In this document: in pieces, positions 16,349-24,148 of the stretch
How positions within the stretch are numbered: the stretch's first letter is position 1
How the letters are laid out: the number at the start of each line of letters is the position of its first letter
DNA from: Streptomyces asoensis
GTDB lineage: Bacteria > Actinomycetota > Actinomycetes > Streptomycetales > Streptomycetaceae
Reading direction: 5' to 3'
DNA length: 64,000 bases
Assembly (NCBI RefSeq): GCF_016860545.1
Contig: NZ_BNEB01000005.1
Location: 1,426,001 to 1,490,000 of the forward strand
Position numbers and translations under genes: made by a program
The notes under the pieces: model-generated
What the model was told of the DNA's origin: nothing
What the model saw: only the letters and a program-made list of their open reading frames with translations
Database searches by the model: none

Positions 16349-17514
16349 GGGAGCTCCTTGAGGCCGAGATCGGACAAGAGGTCGCGGGCGAGGGAGAGCT
16401 CGGCGGCGATGCCGTCGGCGAGCTGGGGACGGGCCCGGGGACGCAGCTCGGGCGGGAGCGCCTGCCAGGTGTACGTCTCGACCTCGAGGTGACGGGTGAG
16501 CGGGCGCGGTCCGCCGACCAGACGGGTCAGCGCGGCCTTGAGCACGGGGAGGGTGGAGGTCAGGGGCGCGGCCGGGGCCGCGTGCAGGGGGACGTGGAAG
16601 TGGGCGCGCCAGGGCGTGCCGTCGGGCAGGGCGGCGCCGCCGAGGGCCTCGCCCAGGTCGTCGGTGCCGCGCAGGCCGTCGGCGGTCAGGGTGCGGGTCT
16701 GGTGCAGGAAGCGGGGTTCGTCGAACGCGCTGAGTGCCTCGCGGACGGCGGGGAGATGAGGGTGTTCGGCGTGCAGGGCGGCCGACAGCTGGGATTTGAC
16801 GACCGGGACACCGGCTGCGGCCAGTGCGTCCAGAGCGGCCCGCGGGTCCTCGAAGGAGGTGGCGAGATGGCAGGTGTCGACACAGACCCCGATGCGGGGA
16901 TGGCCGACGGCGCCGAGGGGCGCGAGCGCGTCGGCGGTGGTCTCGACCGTGCAGCCGGGTTCCGGTTCGAGACCGACCCGGACGGATCGGCCGGTGAGTT
17001 CCGCCAGCGCGTCCAGCCGTTCGGCGAGGGTGCGCAGGGCGTCGCGGGCCGTCTCGTCGCGTCCGGCGTCCCAGGTGGTGCGCCAGCCGAGCGGGAGGGT
17101 GGAGACCGTGCCCTCGGTGACGTCGTCCGGGAGCAGCCCGGCGAGGACCCGGGCCAGGGCGGTGGTGTGTTCGAGGCGTTCGCCGTCGGCCCAGTCGGGA
17201 CGGTAGACGCGGTACTTGACCTCCTCGGCGCCGAACCCCTCGTACGGGAAGCCGTTGAGGGTGACGACCTCCAGGCCCCGCCGGTCGAGTTCGGCGCGCA
17301 GCGCGCGCAGAGCCGACGGGTCGGTGTCCAGGGACCGGGCGGCGTCCTTGGCGAGCCACAGACCGATGCCGAGCCGGTCGCGGCCGAGCCGGCGCCGGAC
17401 GGGTTCGCAGTGGTCACGCAGCTGTGCGACGACGCCGTCGAGGGTCTCGGCGGGGTGGACGTTGGTGCAGTAGGCGAGGTGGACGACGGTGCCGTCGGGG
17501 TGCCGGAAGCGCAT
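16345..17514 (-). CDS. eboE: EboE-like TIM-barrel metabolite traffic protein
   Basis: A 389-residue xylose-isomerase-like TIM-barrel protein with features I associate with EboE: the opening HLAYCTNVHPAE, VYRPDW near residue 105, VCVDTCHLATSFEDP and the terminal LEVETYTWQALPPELR. EboE is one of the conserved proteins of the ebo operon, implicated in moving or finishing a secreted small molecule (the scytonemin monomer in cyanobacteria). The reaction is unknown. The ATG lies 3 bp after the TatD-like gene, and its end overlaps the next gene by 4 bp. Confidence 0.87.
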   Translation of the reverse strand: MRFRHPDGTVVHLAYCTNVHPAETLDGVVAQLRDHCEPVRRRLGRDRLGIGLWLAKDAARSLDTDPSALRALRAELDRRGLEVVTLNGFPYEGFGAEEVKYRVYRPDWADGERLEHTTALARVLAGLLPDDVTEGTVSTLPLGWRTTWDAGRDETARDALRTLAERLDALAELTGRSVRVGLEPEPGCTVETTADALAPLGAVGHPRIGVCVDTCHLATSFEDPRAALDALAAAGVPVVKSQLSAALHAEHPHLPAVREALSAFDEPRFLHQTRTLTADGLRGTDDLGEALGGAALPDGTPWRAHFHVPLHAAPAAPLTSTLPVLKAALTRLVGGPRPLTRHLEVETYTWQALPPELRPRARPQLADGIAAELSLARDLLSDLGLKELP

Positions 17515-17517
17515 CGC

Positions 17518-18366
17518 TCACTCCCCGCCGCGCAGCACGGAGTTGCCCTCGTGGGTGGACCCGGGGGCGGTGACGTCGAGGGTGAGGCGGCCGCTGAGGC
17601 CGTAGAAGGCGCAGGGGTTGCGCCACAGGACGAGATCGACGTCGTCCTCGGTGAAGCCCTCCGCGAGCATCAGGTCGGCGACCCGGCGGGTCTTGAGGGG
17701 GTCGCTCCTGCCCCAGTCGGCGGCGGAGTTCACGAGGACCTTGTCCGGGCCGTACATGCGGAGGATCTCGACCATGCGGCCCTCGTCCATCTTCGTGTCG
17801 GGATAGACGGAGAAGCCCAGCCAGCAGCCGCCGTCCTTGGCCTCCTTCACGGTCGTCTCGTTGAGGTGGTCGAGGAGCACCCGGTCCGGGGGCAGGGCGG
17901 ACTCCCGGACGACGTCGAGGGTGCGGCGCAGCCCGGCGAGCTTGTCGCGGTGCGGGGTGTGCACCAGGGCGGGCAGGGCGTGGTCGGCGGCCAGCTGGAG
18001 CTGGGCGGCCAGGGCGGTGTCCTCGGCCGGGGTCATCGAGTCGTAGCCGATCTCACCGACCGCGACGACGTGGTCCTTGACGAGATAGCGCGGCAGCTCG
18101 TCCAGGACGGCGGCGCAGCGCGGGTCGTTGGCCTCCTTGGGGTTGAGGGCGAGCGCGCAGTGATGGGCGATGTCGTACTGCGCCGCCCGGAAGGGTTCCC
18201 AGCCGAGGAGCGCGTCGAAGTAGTCGAGGAAGGAGGCGGCCGAGGTGCGGGGCTGGCCGAGCCAGAAGGACGGCTCGACGACGGCACGGACACCGGCGGC
18301 GCGCATCGCCTCGTAGTCGTCGGTGGTGCGCGAGGTCATGTGGATGTGGGGGTCGAAGATGCGCAT
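17518..18366 (-). CDS. EboB-like TatD-family metal-dependent hydrolase
   Basis: A 282-residue amidohydrolase-fold protein of the TatD family. The N-terminal metal motif is FDPHIHM (H7, H9), with E in VAVGEIGYD, H in LVHTPH and H in LLDHLNE as further metal or active-site positions. Its start codon overlaps the EboA stop (TGATG). TatD-like hydrolases are the EboB component of ebo operons; classical TatD proteins are nucleases, but the ebo versions are thought to act on a small molecule. Substrate unresolved. Confidence 0.83.
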   Translation of the reverse strand: MRIFDPHIHMTSRTTDDYEAMRAAGVRAVVEPSFWLGQPRTSAASFLDYFDALLGWEPFRAAQYDIAHHCALALNPKEANDPRCAAVLDELPRYLVKDHVVAVGEIGYDSMTPAEDTALAAQLQLAADHALPALVHTPHRDKLAGLRRTLDVVRESALPPDRVLLDHLNETTVKEAKDGGCWLGFSVYPDTKMDEGRMVEILRMYGPDKVLVNSAADWGRSDPLKTRRVADLMLAEGFTEDDVDLVLWRNPCAFYGLSGRLTLDVTAPGSTHEGNSVLRGGE

Positions 18367-19058
18367 CAGGACTCCTTGCCGTGGGGGGAGGGTGTGCCGG
18401 GGTCGGCGAGGGCCAGGACGCGTCGCAGGTCCCGGGAGAGCGGCCGGCCCGCGGCCGTGCGTTCGTCGGCGTGGTCGGCCAGCATGCGGGCGAGTTCGCC
18501 GTCGGCGCGGGCGCGCCGTTCGAGGTCCACCACCTCGTCGACGGGCACGCCGACGAACAGGCACTTCAGGACCGCGTGGCGCCACGCGTGGGCCTCGAGG
18601 TGGCGGGCGGCGTAGGGGCCGACGGCTGCCGAGAGGAGGCGGGTGTCGTGGGTGCGCAACGCGTCCTCGACGAGGGGAAGGGCTTCGGGCCCGGGCACCA
18701 GGTGGGCCAGGGCGTGCAGGACCGCGCGGCGTTCGTCGGCGGTGCCCTGGAAGTAGACGCGGGACATGTCGTCCAGGTCGGCACGGGCCGCGCGCAGGAC
18801 GAGGACGCGGGCGGCGTCGGCGTACCGGCTGCCGCAGCGGCGCCCTGCCTCGGCGAGCCGCAGCTCCCACACCGGGAGGGGGCCGTGGGTGCCCGGGTGG
18901 GTCGCGGCGTCGTCGAGCGCCTGCCGGAGCCACACGCGGGCGCTCGGGTCCAGCTGCGACTCCAGACGGCCGTGGATCGTGTCGAGGGGGGTCCGGGCGA
19001 GGGCGGTGCCCTGGAGTTCCGCTTCCTGGTCCGTCGGGGCGGCCTCGGGACGGGTCAC
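18366..19058 (-). CDS. eboA: EboA domain protein
   Basis: A 230-residue protein of the EboA family, the signature of ebo operons. The conserved core is visible: RVYFQGTADERRAVLHAL, RTHDTRLLSAAVGPYAARHL, WRHAVLKCLFVGVPVDEV and ARMLADHADERTAAGR. It is predicted all-helical, without membrane segments or recognisable catalytic motifs. The GTG at 19058 follows AAGGGAG and overlaps the upstream stop (GTGA). Its presence is the main reason to call this operon ebo-like. Molecular function is unknown. Confidence 0.9.
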   Translation of the reverse strand: MTRPEAAPTDQEAELQGTALARTPLDTIHGRLESQLDPSARVWLRQALDDAATHPGTHGPLPVWELRLAEAGRRCGSRYADAARVLVLRAARADLDDMSRVYFQGTADERRAVLHALAHLVPGPEALPLVEDALRTHDTRLLSAAVGPYAARHLEAHAWRHAVLKCLFVGVPVDEVVDLERRARADGELARMLADHADERTAAGRPLSRDLRRVLALADPGTPSPHGKES

Positions 19059-20134
19059 AGCGTGCTCCCTTCGGGGGTGGCGGAGGGCTCGCCCGGGGTG
19101 ACGGCGGGGTCCGTGCCGGGACCGGCGCTCGTACCGTGGCCTGCTGCCTCGCCCGCGAGGCCGGCGGTGCGCGAGGAAGCGGGCAGGGGCTGCCGGCCGG
19201 AGGGGCCTGCCGCGCGGACGGACGCGGCCGCGCGGTGGAGGAACGGGAGGGAGGTCTCGGCGTGGTGGGGGCCGGCATGGGAGTGACGGGGCAGTTCGAC
19301 CACCGTGAGCCCGCGGTAGCCGGTGTCGGCCAGCGCGGCGAGGACGGGCGGGAAGTCGATCTCGCCGTCGCCGAAGGGGAGGTGCTCGTGGACGCCGCGG
19401 CGCATGTCCTCGATCTGGACGTGGCACAGCCAGGGGGCGGCGGCACGCACGCAGTCGGCGGGCGGCAGCGGCTCCAGGCACTGGCAGTGCCCGATGTCCA
19501 GGGTGAGTCCGAGGAACGCCGGGTCTCCCAGGGTGCGCCGCAGCCGGTGGAAGTCGGCGAGGGTGCCCAGGAGGTGACCGGGTTCGGGCTCCACCGCGAG
19601 GGGCACACCGGCCGCCGTCGCGGCGTCCAGGACGGGGGCGAGGGTCTCGGCCAGGCGCTGCCACGCGGTGTCCGGGTCCGTTCCCGGCGGAAGGGTGCCG
19701 CTGAAGCAGTGCACGGCGTGGGCGCCGAGGTCGCCCGCGATCCGGACGGCGCGCAGCAGCAGGTCGACGCGGCGGGCCCGGTCGTCGGGTTCGGGGTCCA
19801 GCAGCGAGGGGCCGTGCTTGCGGCGCGCGTCGAGGACGTAACGGGCCCCGGTCTCGATGGTGACGCCCAGCCCCAGCGCGGTCAGCCGGCGGCCGATGTG
19901 CCGGGTGCGGGCGGCCAGACCGGGGGCGAACGGATCGAGGTGCATGTGGTCGAGGGTGAGTCCGAGACCGTCGTAGCCGAGGTCGGCGAGGAGGTCCAGG
20001 GCGTCGTCGAGGCGGAGGTCCGCGAGTCCGTTGGTGCCGTAGCCGAAACGGAACGGGGGCCGGGGCGGCGGGGCGCTCCCGTGCGGGTCCGTCTCCCACC
20101 GGCGGTCCCCGCTGCCTGCGTGGCCGAGGTTCAT
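19055..20134 (-). CDS. Sugar phosphate isomerase/epimerase (TIM barrel) in ebo-like operon
   Basis: A 359-residue xylose-isomerase-like TIM-barrel protein. Barrel motifs include LLADLGYDGLGLTLDH, PLAVEPEPGH (glutamate metal ligand), GLTLDIGHCQC (Asp/His) and LCHVQIEDMRRGVHEHLPFG. Residues from about 300 to the end are Pro/Ser/Gly-rich and probably disordered. The ATG at 20134 overlaps the prenyltransferase stop (ATGA). It is an extra member not part of the classic six-gene ebo set, and could isomerise or epimerise the cyclitol or sugar before or after prenylation. Confidence 0.83.
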   Translation of the reverse strand: MNLGHAGSGDRRWETDPHGSAPPPRPPFRFGYGTNGLADLRLDDALDLLADLGYDGLGLTLDHMHLDPFAPGLAARTRHIGRRLTALGLGVTIETGARYVLDARRKHGPSLLDPEPDDRARRVDLLLRAVRIAGDLGAHAVHCFSGTLPPGTDPDTAWQRLAETLAPVLDAATAAGVPLAVEPEPGHLLGTLADFHRLRRTLGDPAFLGLTLDIGHCQCLEPLPPADCVRAAAPWLCHVQIEDMRRGVHEHLPFGDGEIDFPPVLAALADTGYRGLTVVELPRHSHAGPHHAETSLPFLHRAAASVRAAGPSGRQPLPASSRTAGLAGEAAGHGTSAGPGTDPAVTPGEPSATPEGSTL

Positions 20135-21408
20135 GTGACGCTCACCCGCCTCGCGAGCCGCCGGGCGACCGGCGCCAGGGCTGCCGTGAGCACCGCGCCG
20201 GCAGTGGCTCCGGAACGGGCCATGAGCGCGGCCTGGAGGGGGATCATCGCCCGTATGCCCGCGCCGACGGCCCGTTGGGTGAGAGGCGCCGACGGGTTGA
20301 GGGCGGCGTGCGCATAGGGACGGGCCGTGGTGCCGGCGTAGGCGGCGGCCAGCGCCGCGGTCAGCGGGGCGGACAGCGGCTCGGACAGCGGCACGGACGG
20401 GTGGAGCGCGGAGCGCTGCCCTTCCCGGCCCGGCAGCGTCCGGAGGAGGTGCGCCGCCCGGACGGGTGAGAGCGGACCCGGTGGGCTGCCGGCCCGTGGG
20501 CCGCCCACCCGTGGGCCGGCGGTCGGGGGTCGCCGCAGCCACCAGGTCAGGCCGGCTGTCGTGGCCAGGGCCGCGAGGGCGGGCGCCGGGGTGCCTCCGC
20601 GGGTCTCCTGACGGGACAGGGTCGTGATCGCGAACGTGTGCGTGGCCAGCAGCCCGGCGGCGGGAAGGGCCGGACGCGTACGGCCCGCGGTCGCCGAGGC
20701 GCCGAGGAGGAGGTCCAGACCGCGGGCCGCCGCCATGGCGAGGGGACCCACCGGCTTGTGCTTCAGGACCAGGTCGTAGGACCAGACCGTGGCCGCGAGG
20801 GGTGCGGCCACCGCCAGTGCCGGGCGTCCCGCCCGGCCCGCCAGGGTGAGACCGGCGGCGGTGAGGGCGCAGGCCGCCGTGAACGCGGCGGCGGGGCTCA
20901 CCCGGCCGGAGGGAAGGGGACGGTGAGGGCGTTCGACGGCGTCCTCGGCACGGTCCGCCCAGTCGTTGAGGACCATGCCGGCCTCATAGAGGCAGACCGA
21001 GGATCCGATGGCGAGCAGGGTCCGGTGGTCGGGCCGCGCGGCGACCGCCGCCGCGCCGGCCAGCGCGTCGCCGGGGACGGTGAACAGGGCGGGCAGTCGC
21101 AGCAGTTCGGCCCAGGCAGCCGCCCGAGCCCACCGGTCCTGCGCCCGATCCCCCTCGGACGGGTGCACCTCCGACCGGCCCTCCTTCGACCGGCTGCCCT
21201 CCGACCGATCTCCCGGCGACCGGCTCACCTCCGACCGGTTCACCTCCGGTCGGCTCACCTCCCGCCGCGTCTCCCCGGGACGCTCCTCCCCCGGACGCCC
21301 CTCCTCCGGAGGCCCTTCCTCCGCCCCGCCGGCGTCGGGCCGGTTCGGCGTTTGCCGGACCGTCGTGGGGGCGTTGGGCACCGCGTCCGCCTCTCGTGCT
21401 TCGCTCAT
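20131..21408 (-). CDS. EboC-like UbiA-family prenyltransferase with charged repeat N-terminus
   Basis: A 425-residue membrane protein of the UbiA superfamily (SCO3242-like). The prenyl diphosphate/Mg2+ motif NDWADRAED lies at 148-156 with PHRPLPSGR after it, and SYDLVLKHKPVGPLAMA precedes the second active-site region. About eight hydrophobic helices follow residue 95. Residues 20-95 form an unusual hydrophilic extension rich in Glu, Arg and Ser with a degenerate RSEVSR-type repeat, absent in typical UbiA enzymes. The ATG overlaps the inositol synthase stop (ATGA). It should attach a polyprenyl chain to a cytoplasmic acceptor, possibly a cyclitol made by the upstream gene. EboC is the UbiA protein of ebo clusters. 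Confidence 0.85.
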   Translation of the reverse strand: MSEAREADAVPNAPTTVRQTPNRPDAGGAEEGPPEEGRPGEERPGETRREVSRPEVNRSEVSRSPGDRSEGSRSKEGRSEVHPSEGDRAQDRWARAAAWAELLRLPALFTVPGDALAGAAAVAARPDHRTLLAIGSSVCLYEAGMVLNDWADRAEDAVERPHRPLPSGRVSPAAAFTAACALTAAGLTLAGRAGRPALAVAAPLAATVWSYDLVLKHKPVGPLAMAAARGLDLLLGASATAGRTRPALPAAGLLATHTFAITTLSRQETRGGTPAPALAALATTAGLTWWLRRPPTAGPRVGGPRAGSPPGPLSPVRAAHLLRTLPGREGQRSALHPSVPLSEPLSAPLTAALAAAYAGTTARPYAHAALNPSAPLTQRAVGAGIRAMIPLQAALMARSGATAGAVLTAALAPVARRLARRVSVT

Positions 21409-22625
21409 GCCTGCCCGCCGCCCTGAGCCGCCGGGCGATCGTGTCGCGTCCCGGGAGGCATCCCGGGAGCCGTCCCGTTCCCGTCGTGCCCGGTGTCCGG
21501 TGCCCGGACCTCGCTCAGCCGCAGGGCGAACCGCTCCAGTTGCGCGTGCTGCTCCGCCAGGGACGGCGGCGCGTCGCCCACGGGGTCCTTGAAGAAGAAG
21601 GCGAGTTCGGCGAGCGGGCCGGACAACCCGGCCTCGTGGGCCCGGGCGGTGAGGCGGGCCAGATCGAGGACGAGGGGCGCGGCCAGCGCGGAGTCGCAGC
21701 CCTGCCAGATGGTCTGGAGGACCATGCGGGTGCCCAGGAAGCCGTCGAACGCGACGTGGTCCCAGGCGGTCTTCCACTCCCCCAGTGCGGGCACGTCGTC
21801 GATGTGGACCCGGCCCTCGGGCACACTGCCCAGGGTGTCGGCGAGGACGCGTTCCTTCCCGGCGTTCTTGGCCTCGGCGGCCGCCGGGTCGGCCAGGGCC
21901 GCTCCGTCGCCGCCGCCCAGCAGGTTGGTGCCGGACCAGGCCCGGACCGCGAGCGCCCGCTGGGCGAACATCGGGCCCAGGACGGAACGCAGCAGCGTCT
22001 GGCCGGTCTTGCCGTCGCGGCCGGCGTACGGCAGCCCGCTCGACTCCGCCGCGGACGCCAGCGCCGGGTGGTGCAGCCCGGTCGACGGGGTGAAGTTCAC
22101 GTACGGGCAGCCGGCCCGCAGGGCGGCGGCCGCGTAGAGCGAACTCGGCGGCAGCGCGGTGCCGGTCGCCGCGGGCTCCGTGGAGGCCACGTTCACCACC
22201 ACGGCCCGGGCGAGACCGCACCGGCGCATGAAGTCCCGCAGGTCCGCGGCGAACGCGTCGATGAGTTCCTCGTCGCCGCGGGTGTCGCCCGGGAGGGGAC
22301 CGCCCGGTCGGATCTCCTGGTCGGCCCGGGTCAGTTCCGCTTCGACCGCCGCGGGCAGGCCCGGCGGGAGGACGCCTCCGGCCGCGAGCTGTTCGGCACG
22401 CTTGGGCAGCGGGCAGTCGGTGGTGTCGTGTCCGCCGAAGACGAGGCAGGACAGGGCGGGCAGGCCGCTGCCGGCGAACGCGGGCGCCTCGGTGACCAGG
22501 CCGGTCGGCGGGTTCAGGCCGGCCGTGAGGGCTGCGCAGCCGGCGATCACGGTGGTGGCCACGGAGCCGCGGGCTCCGATCAGCCAGACGCCCACTCGCG
22601 GGGGGTGGGAAGGGGACACGGACAT
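21405..22625 (-). CDS. Inositol-3-phosphate synthase (myo-inositol-1-phosphate synthase family)
   Basis: A 406-residue NAD-dependent sugar-phosphate cyclase. It has the Rossmann motif GARGSVATT (17-25), NVASTEP (about 145-151), GRDGKTGQT (202-210) and GTNLLGGGDG (232-241), all hallmarks of the family that turns glucose 6-phosphate into 1D-myo-inositol 3-phosphate. The ATG follows a strong AAGGAGG. It is the first gene of the ebo-like operon and is coupled by ATGA to the prenyltransferase. In classic ebo operons the cyclase is EboD, of the unrelated dehydroquinate synthase fold; here this enzyme appears to take that place. A separate housekeeping inositol synthase is expected elsewhere in a Streptomyces genome. 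Confidence 0.92.
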   Translation of the reverse strand: MSVSPSHPPRVGVWLIGARGSVATTVIAGCAALTAGLNPPTGLVTEAPAFAGSGLPALSCLVFGGHDTTDCPLPKRAEQLAAGGVLPPGLPAAVEAELTRADQEIRPGGPLPGDTRGDEELIDAFAADLRDFMRRCGLARAVVVNVASTEPAATGTALPPSSLYAAAALRAGCPYVNFTPSTGLHHPALASAAESSGLPYAGRDGKTGQTLLRSVLGPMFAQRALAVRAWSGTNLLGGGDGAALADPAAAEAKNAGKERVLADTLGSVPEGRVHIDDVPALGEWKTAWDHVAFDGFLGTRMVLQTIWQGCDSALAAPLVLDLARLTARAHEAGLSGPLAELAFFFKDPVGDAPPSLAEQHAQLERFALRLSEVRAPDTGHDGNGTAPGMPPGTRHDRPAAQGGGQA

Positions 22626-22650
22626 GGGAAGCCTCCTTGTCGTGCGCGGA

Positions 22651-22680
22651 CTTCGCGGCCGAGGTGGCGGCGCCGCGAAG
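22651..22680. promoter_or_regulatory. Inverted repeat in the inositol synthase leader
   Basis: CTTCGCGG and CCGCGAAG form a perfect 8-bp inverted repeat with a 14-nt centre, about 15 bp upstream of the Shine-Dalgarno of the operon's first gene. It could be an operator or an mRNA leader hairpin. The binder is unknown. Confidence 0.4.
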
Positions 22681-22694
22681 CGTCGGGGTGGTGA

Positions 22695-22727
22695 CGGCGG
22701 GCGGTGGTCCGGCTCCCCCGCCCGCCG
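22695..22727 (-). terminator. Terminator separating the ThuA gene and the ebo-like operon
   Basis: CGGCGGGCGG pairs perfectly with CCGCCCGCCG around a 13-nt loop, starting 5 bp past the stop of the upstream minus-strand gene. It suggests that the inositol synthase gene starts a new transcript. Confidence 0.6.
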
Positions 22728-22731
22728 CCGT

Positions 22732-24087
22732 TCAGTGGCCCTCGACGGGCAGTTCCTTGATGCGGAGGTGGCGGAAGGACACCTGGTCGTCGGCTCCGTG
22801 GTTCTGGAGGCCGAGGTGTCCGTCGCGCAGGCTCCGCGCCGGGTCGGTGTTGGTGAAATCGTTGATCTTCACGCCGTTGAGCCAGACGCGCAGGCGTTCG
22901 CCCTCCACACGGATCTCGTAGGTGTTCCACTCCCCCGGCGGGTTCAGCGCGCGGTCGCGCTCGTCCAGGTCGGCCGACCGGAAGCCGTAGACGGCGCCGG
23001 TGGTCTTCTCGGGGACGTCGGTGGTGTCGATCTGGATCTCGTAGCCGTGGTCCACCGCGGACCACGGGTCGTCCGACGGCGGGAATCCGACGAACACCCC
23101 GGAGTTGTCGTCACCGGGGTCGCCGGGGCCGCCCGCCGTGGTCCTCCAGTCGAGCTTCAGGGAGTACGCCCCGAAGGACCGGCCGGCGTACCAGAGCAGT
23201 CCCATGCCGCCCGACGACGTCAGCGTGCCGTCGTCGGAGAGGGTGAAGGAGCCCGGTCCGGCCTGCCGCCAGCCGTCGAGGGTGGTGCCGTCGAAGAGCG
23301 GCCGGTACCCGTTCTCCGGGCGGCAGTCCGCGTGGACGTCGGCGACGGCGTACCGGATGCCGCCCAGGAGGTGGGCGCGGAACGCCGGGTCCGCGTAGGA
23401 CTCCTTGGTGTGACCGGCCCCGGTGTAGAAGGCGCGGCCGCCCTGGTAGGTCCGGCACCAGGCGATCGGGTGGTCGCCGTCCATGGTGCCGCCGGTGTAC
23501 GAGTCCTCGTCGAGCGAGGCCAGGACATGGACGCGCTCACGGGGGTTCGTGCGGTAGTCGTACCACTCGTCGGTGCGGTTCCAGGTGGGGCCGAGGCCCG
23601 AGGTCGCCGGGTGGGCCCGGTCCTCGACGACGACGGCGGCCGGCTGGACCGCCGGGTGGGACCGGAACCAGGCGCCGACGAGACCGCCGTGGAACGCCCA
23701 GTCGTACTCGGTGTCGGCTGCCGCGTGGACTCCCACGAACCCGCCGCCGTGGCGGATGTACGTCTCGAAGGCCTTCTGCTGGGCGGCGTCGAGCACGTCT
23801 CCGGTCGTCGACAGGAAGACGACGGCGTCGTAGCGGCGCAGGTTCGCCGGGGTGAACGCGCCCGCGTCCTCGGTGGCGTCGACCGTGAAGCCGGCCGTCG
23901 CGCCGAGTTCGCGTACCGTCGTGACGCCGTCGGCGATCGAGTCGTGCCGGAATCCGGCGGTCTTGGAGAAGACCAGGACGTGTCTGCCGTCGTGTGCCGG
24001 GTGCGGGGCGGCGGGGCTCGCGACCCCGCCGAGGAGCAGCGCCGCTCCCGCGGTGGCAGTCGCCGCCAGACGGGTCGTACGCATCAC
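22732..24087 (-). CDS. Secreted ThuA plus 3-keto-disaccharide hydrolase (DUF1080) protein
   Basis: A 451-residue secreted two-domain protein. A Sec-type signal covers about residues 1-28. A ThuA-like domain (about 35-245: VLVFSKTAGFRHDSI, GGGFVGVHAA, FYTGAGHTKES) is followed by a DUF1080/3-keto-disaccharide hydrolase domain (about 258-448: LFDGTTLDGW, SGVFVGFP, YEIQIDTTD, GEWNTYEIRVEG, GHLGLQNHG). Members of the second domain family hydrolyse 3-keto glycosides. Paired with the downstream-oriented isomerase and Gfo/Idh/MocA genes 61-1100 bp upstream, it suggests extracellular cleavage of a C3-oxidised glycoside. The first two codons are both ATG, so the start could be one residue shorter. Confidence 0.85.
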   Translation of the reverse strand: MMRTTRLAATATAGAALLLGGVASPAAPHPAHDGRHVLVFSKTAGFRHDSIADGVTTVRELGATAGFTVDATEDAGAFTPANLRRYDAVVFLSTTGDVLDAAQQKAFETYIRHGGGFVGVHAAADTEYDWAFHGGLVGAWFRSHPAVQPAAVVVEDRAHPATSGLGPTWNRTDEWYDYRTNPRERVHVLASLDEDSYTGGTMDGDHPIAWCRTYQGGRAFYTGAGHTKESYADPAFRAHLLGGIRYAVADVHADCRPENGYRPLFDGTTLDGWRQAGPGSFTLSDDGTLTSSGGMGLLWYAGRSFGAYSLKLDWRTTAGGPGDPGDDNSGVFVGFPPSDDPWSAVDHGYEIQIDTTDVPEKTTGAVYGFRSADLDERDRALNPPGEWNTYEIRVEGERLRVWLNGVKINDFTNTDPARSLRDGHLGLQNHGADDQVSFRHLRIKELPVEGH

Positions 24088-24148
24088 GTTGCCTCCGTTC
24101 AGCCGGTGGTGAAGGGGGTGGGGTGGCGCGTGTCGTCGGTCGGCCCGG

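Noticed and set aside
22626..22694. Riboswitch in the inositol synthase leader
   Set aside because: The leader is too short and shows only one simple inverted repeat, with no known aptamer pattern.
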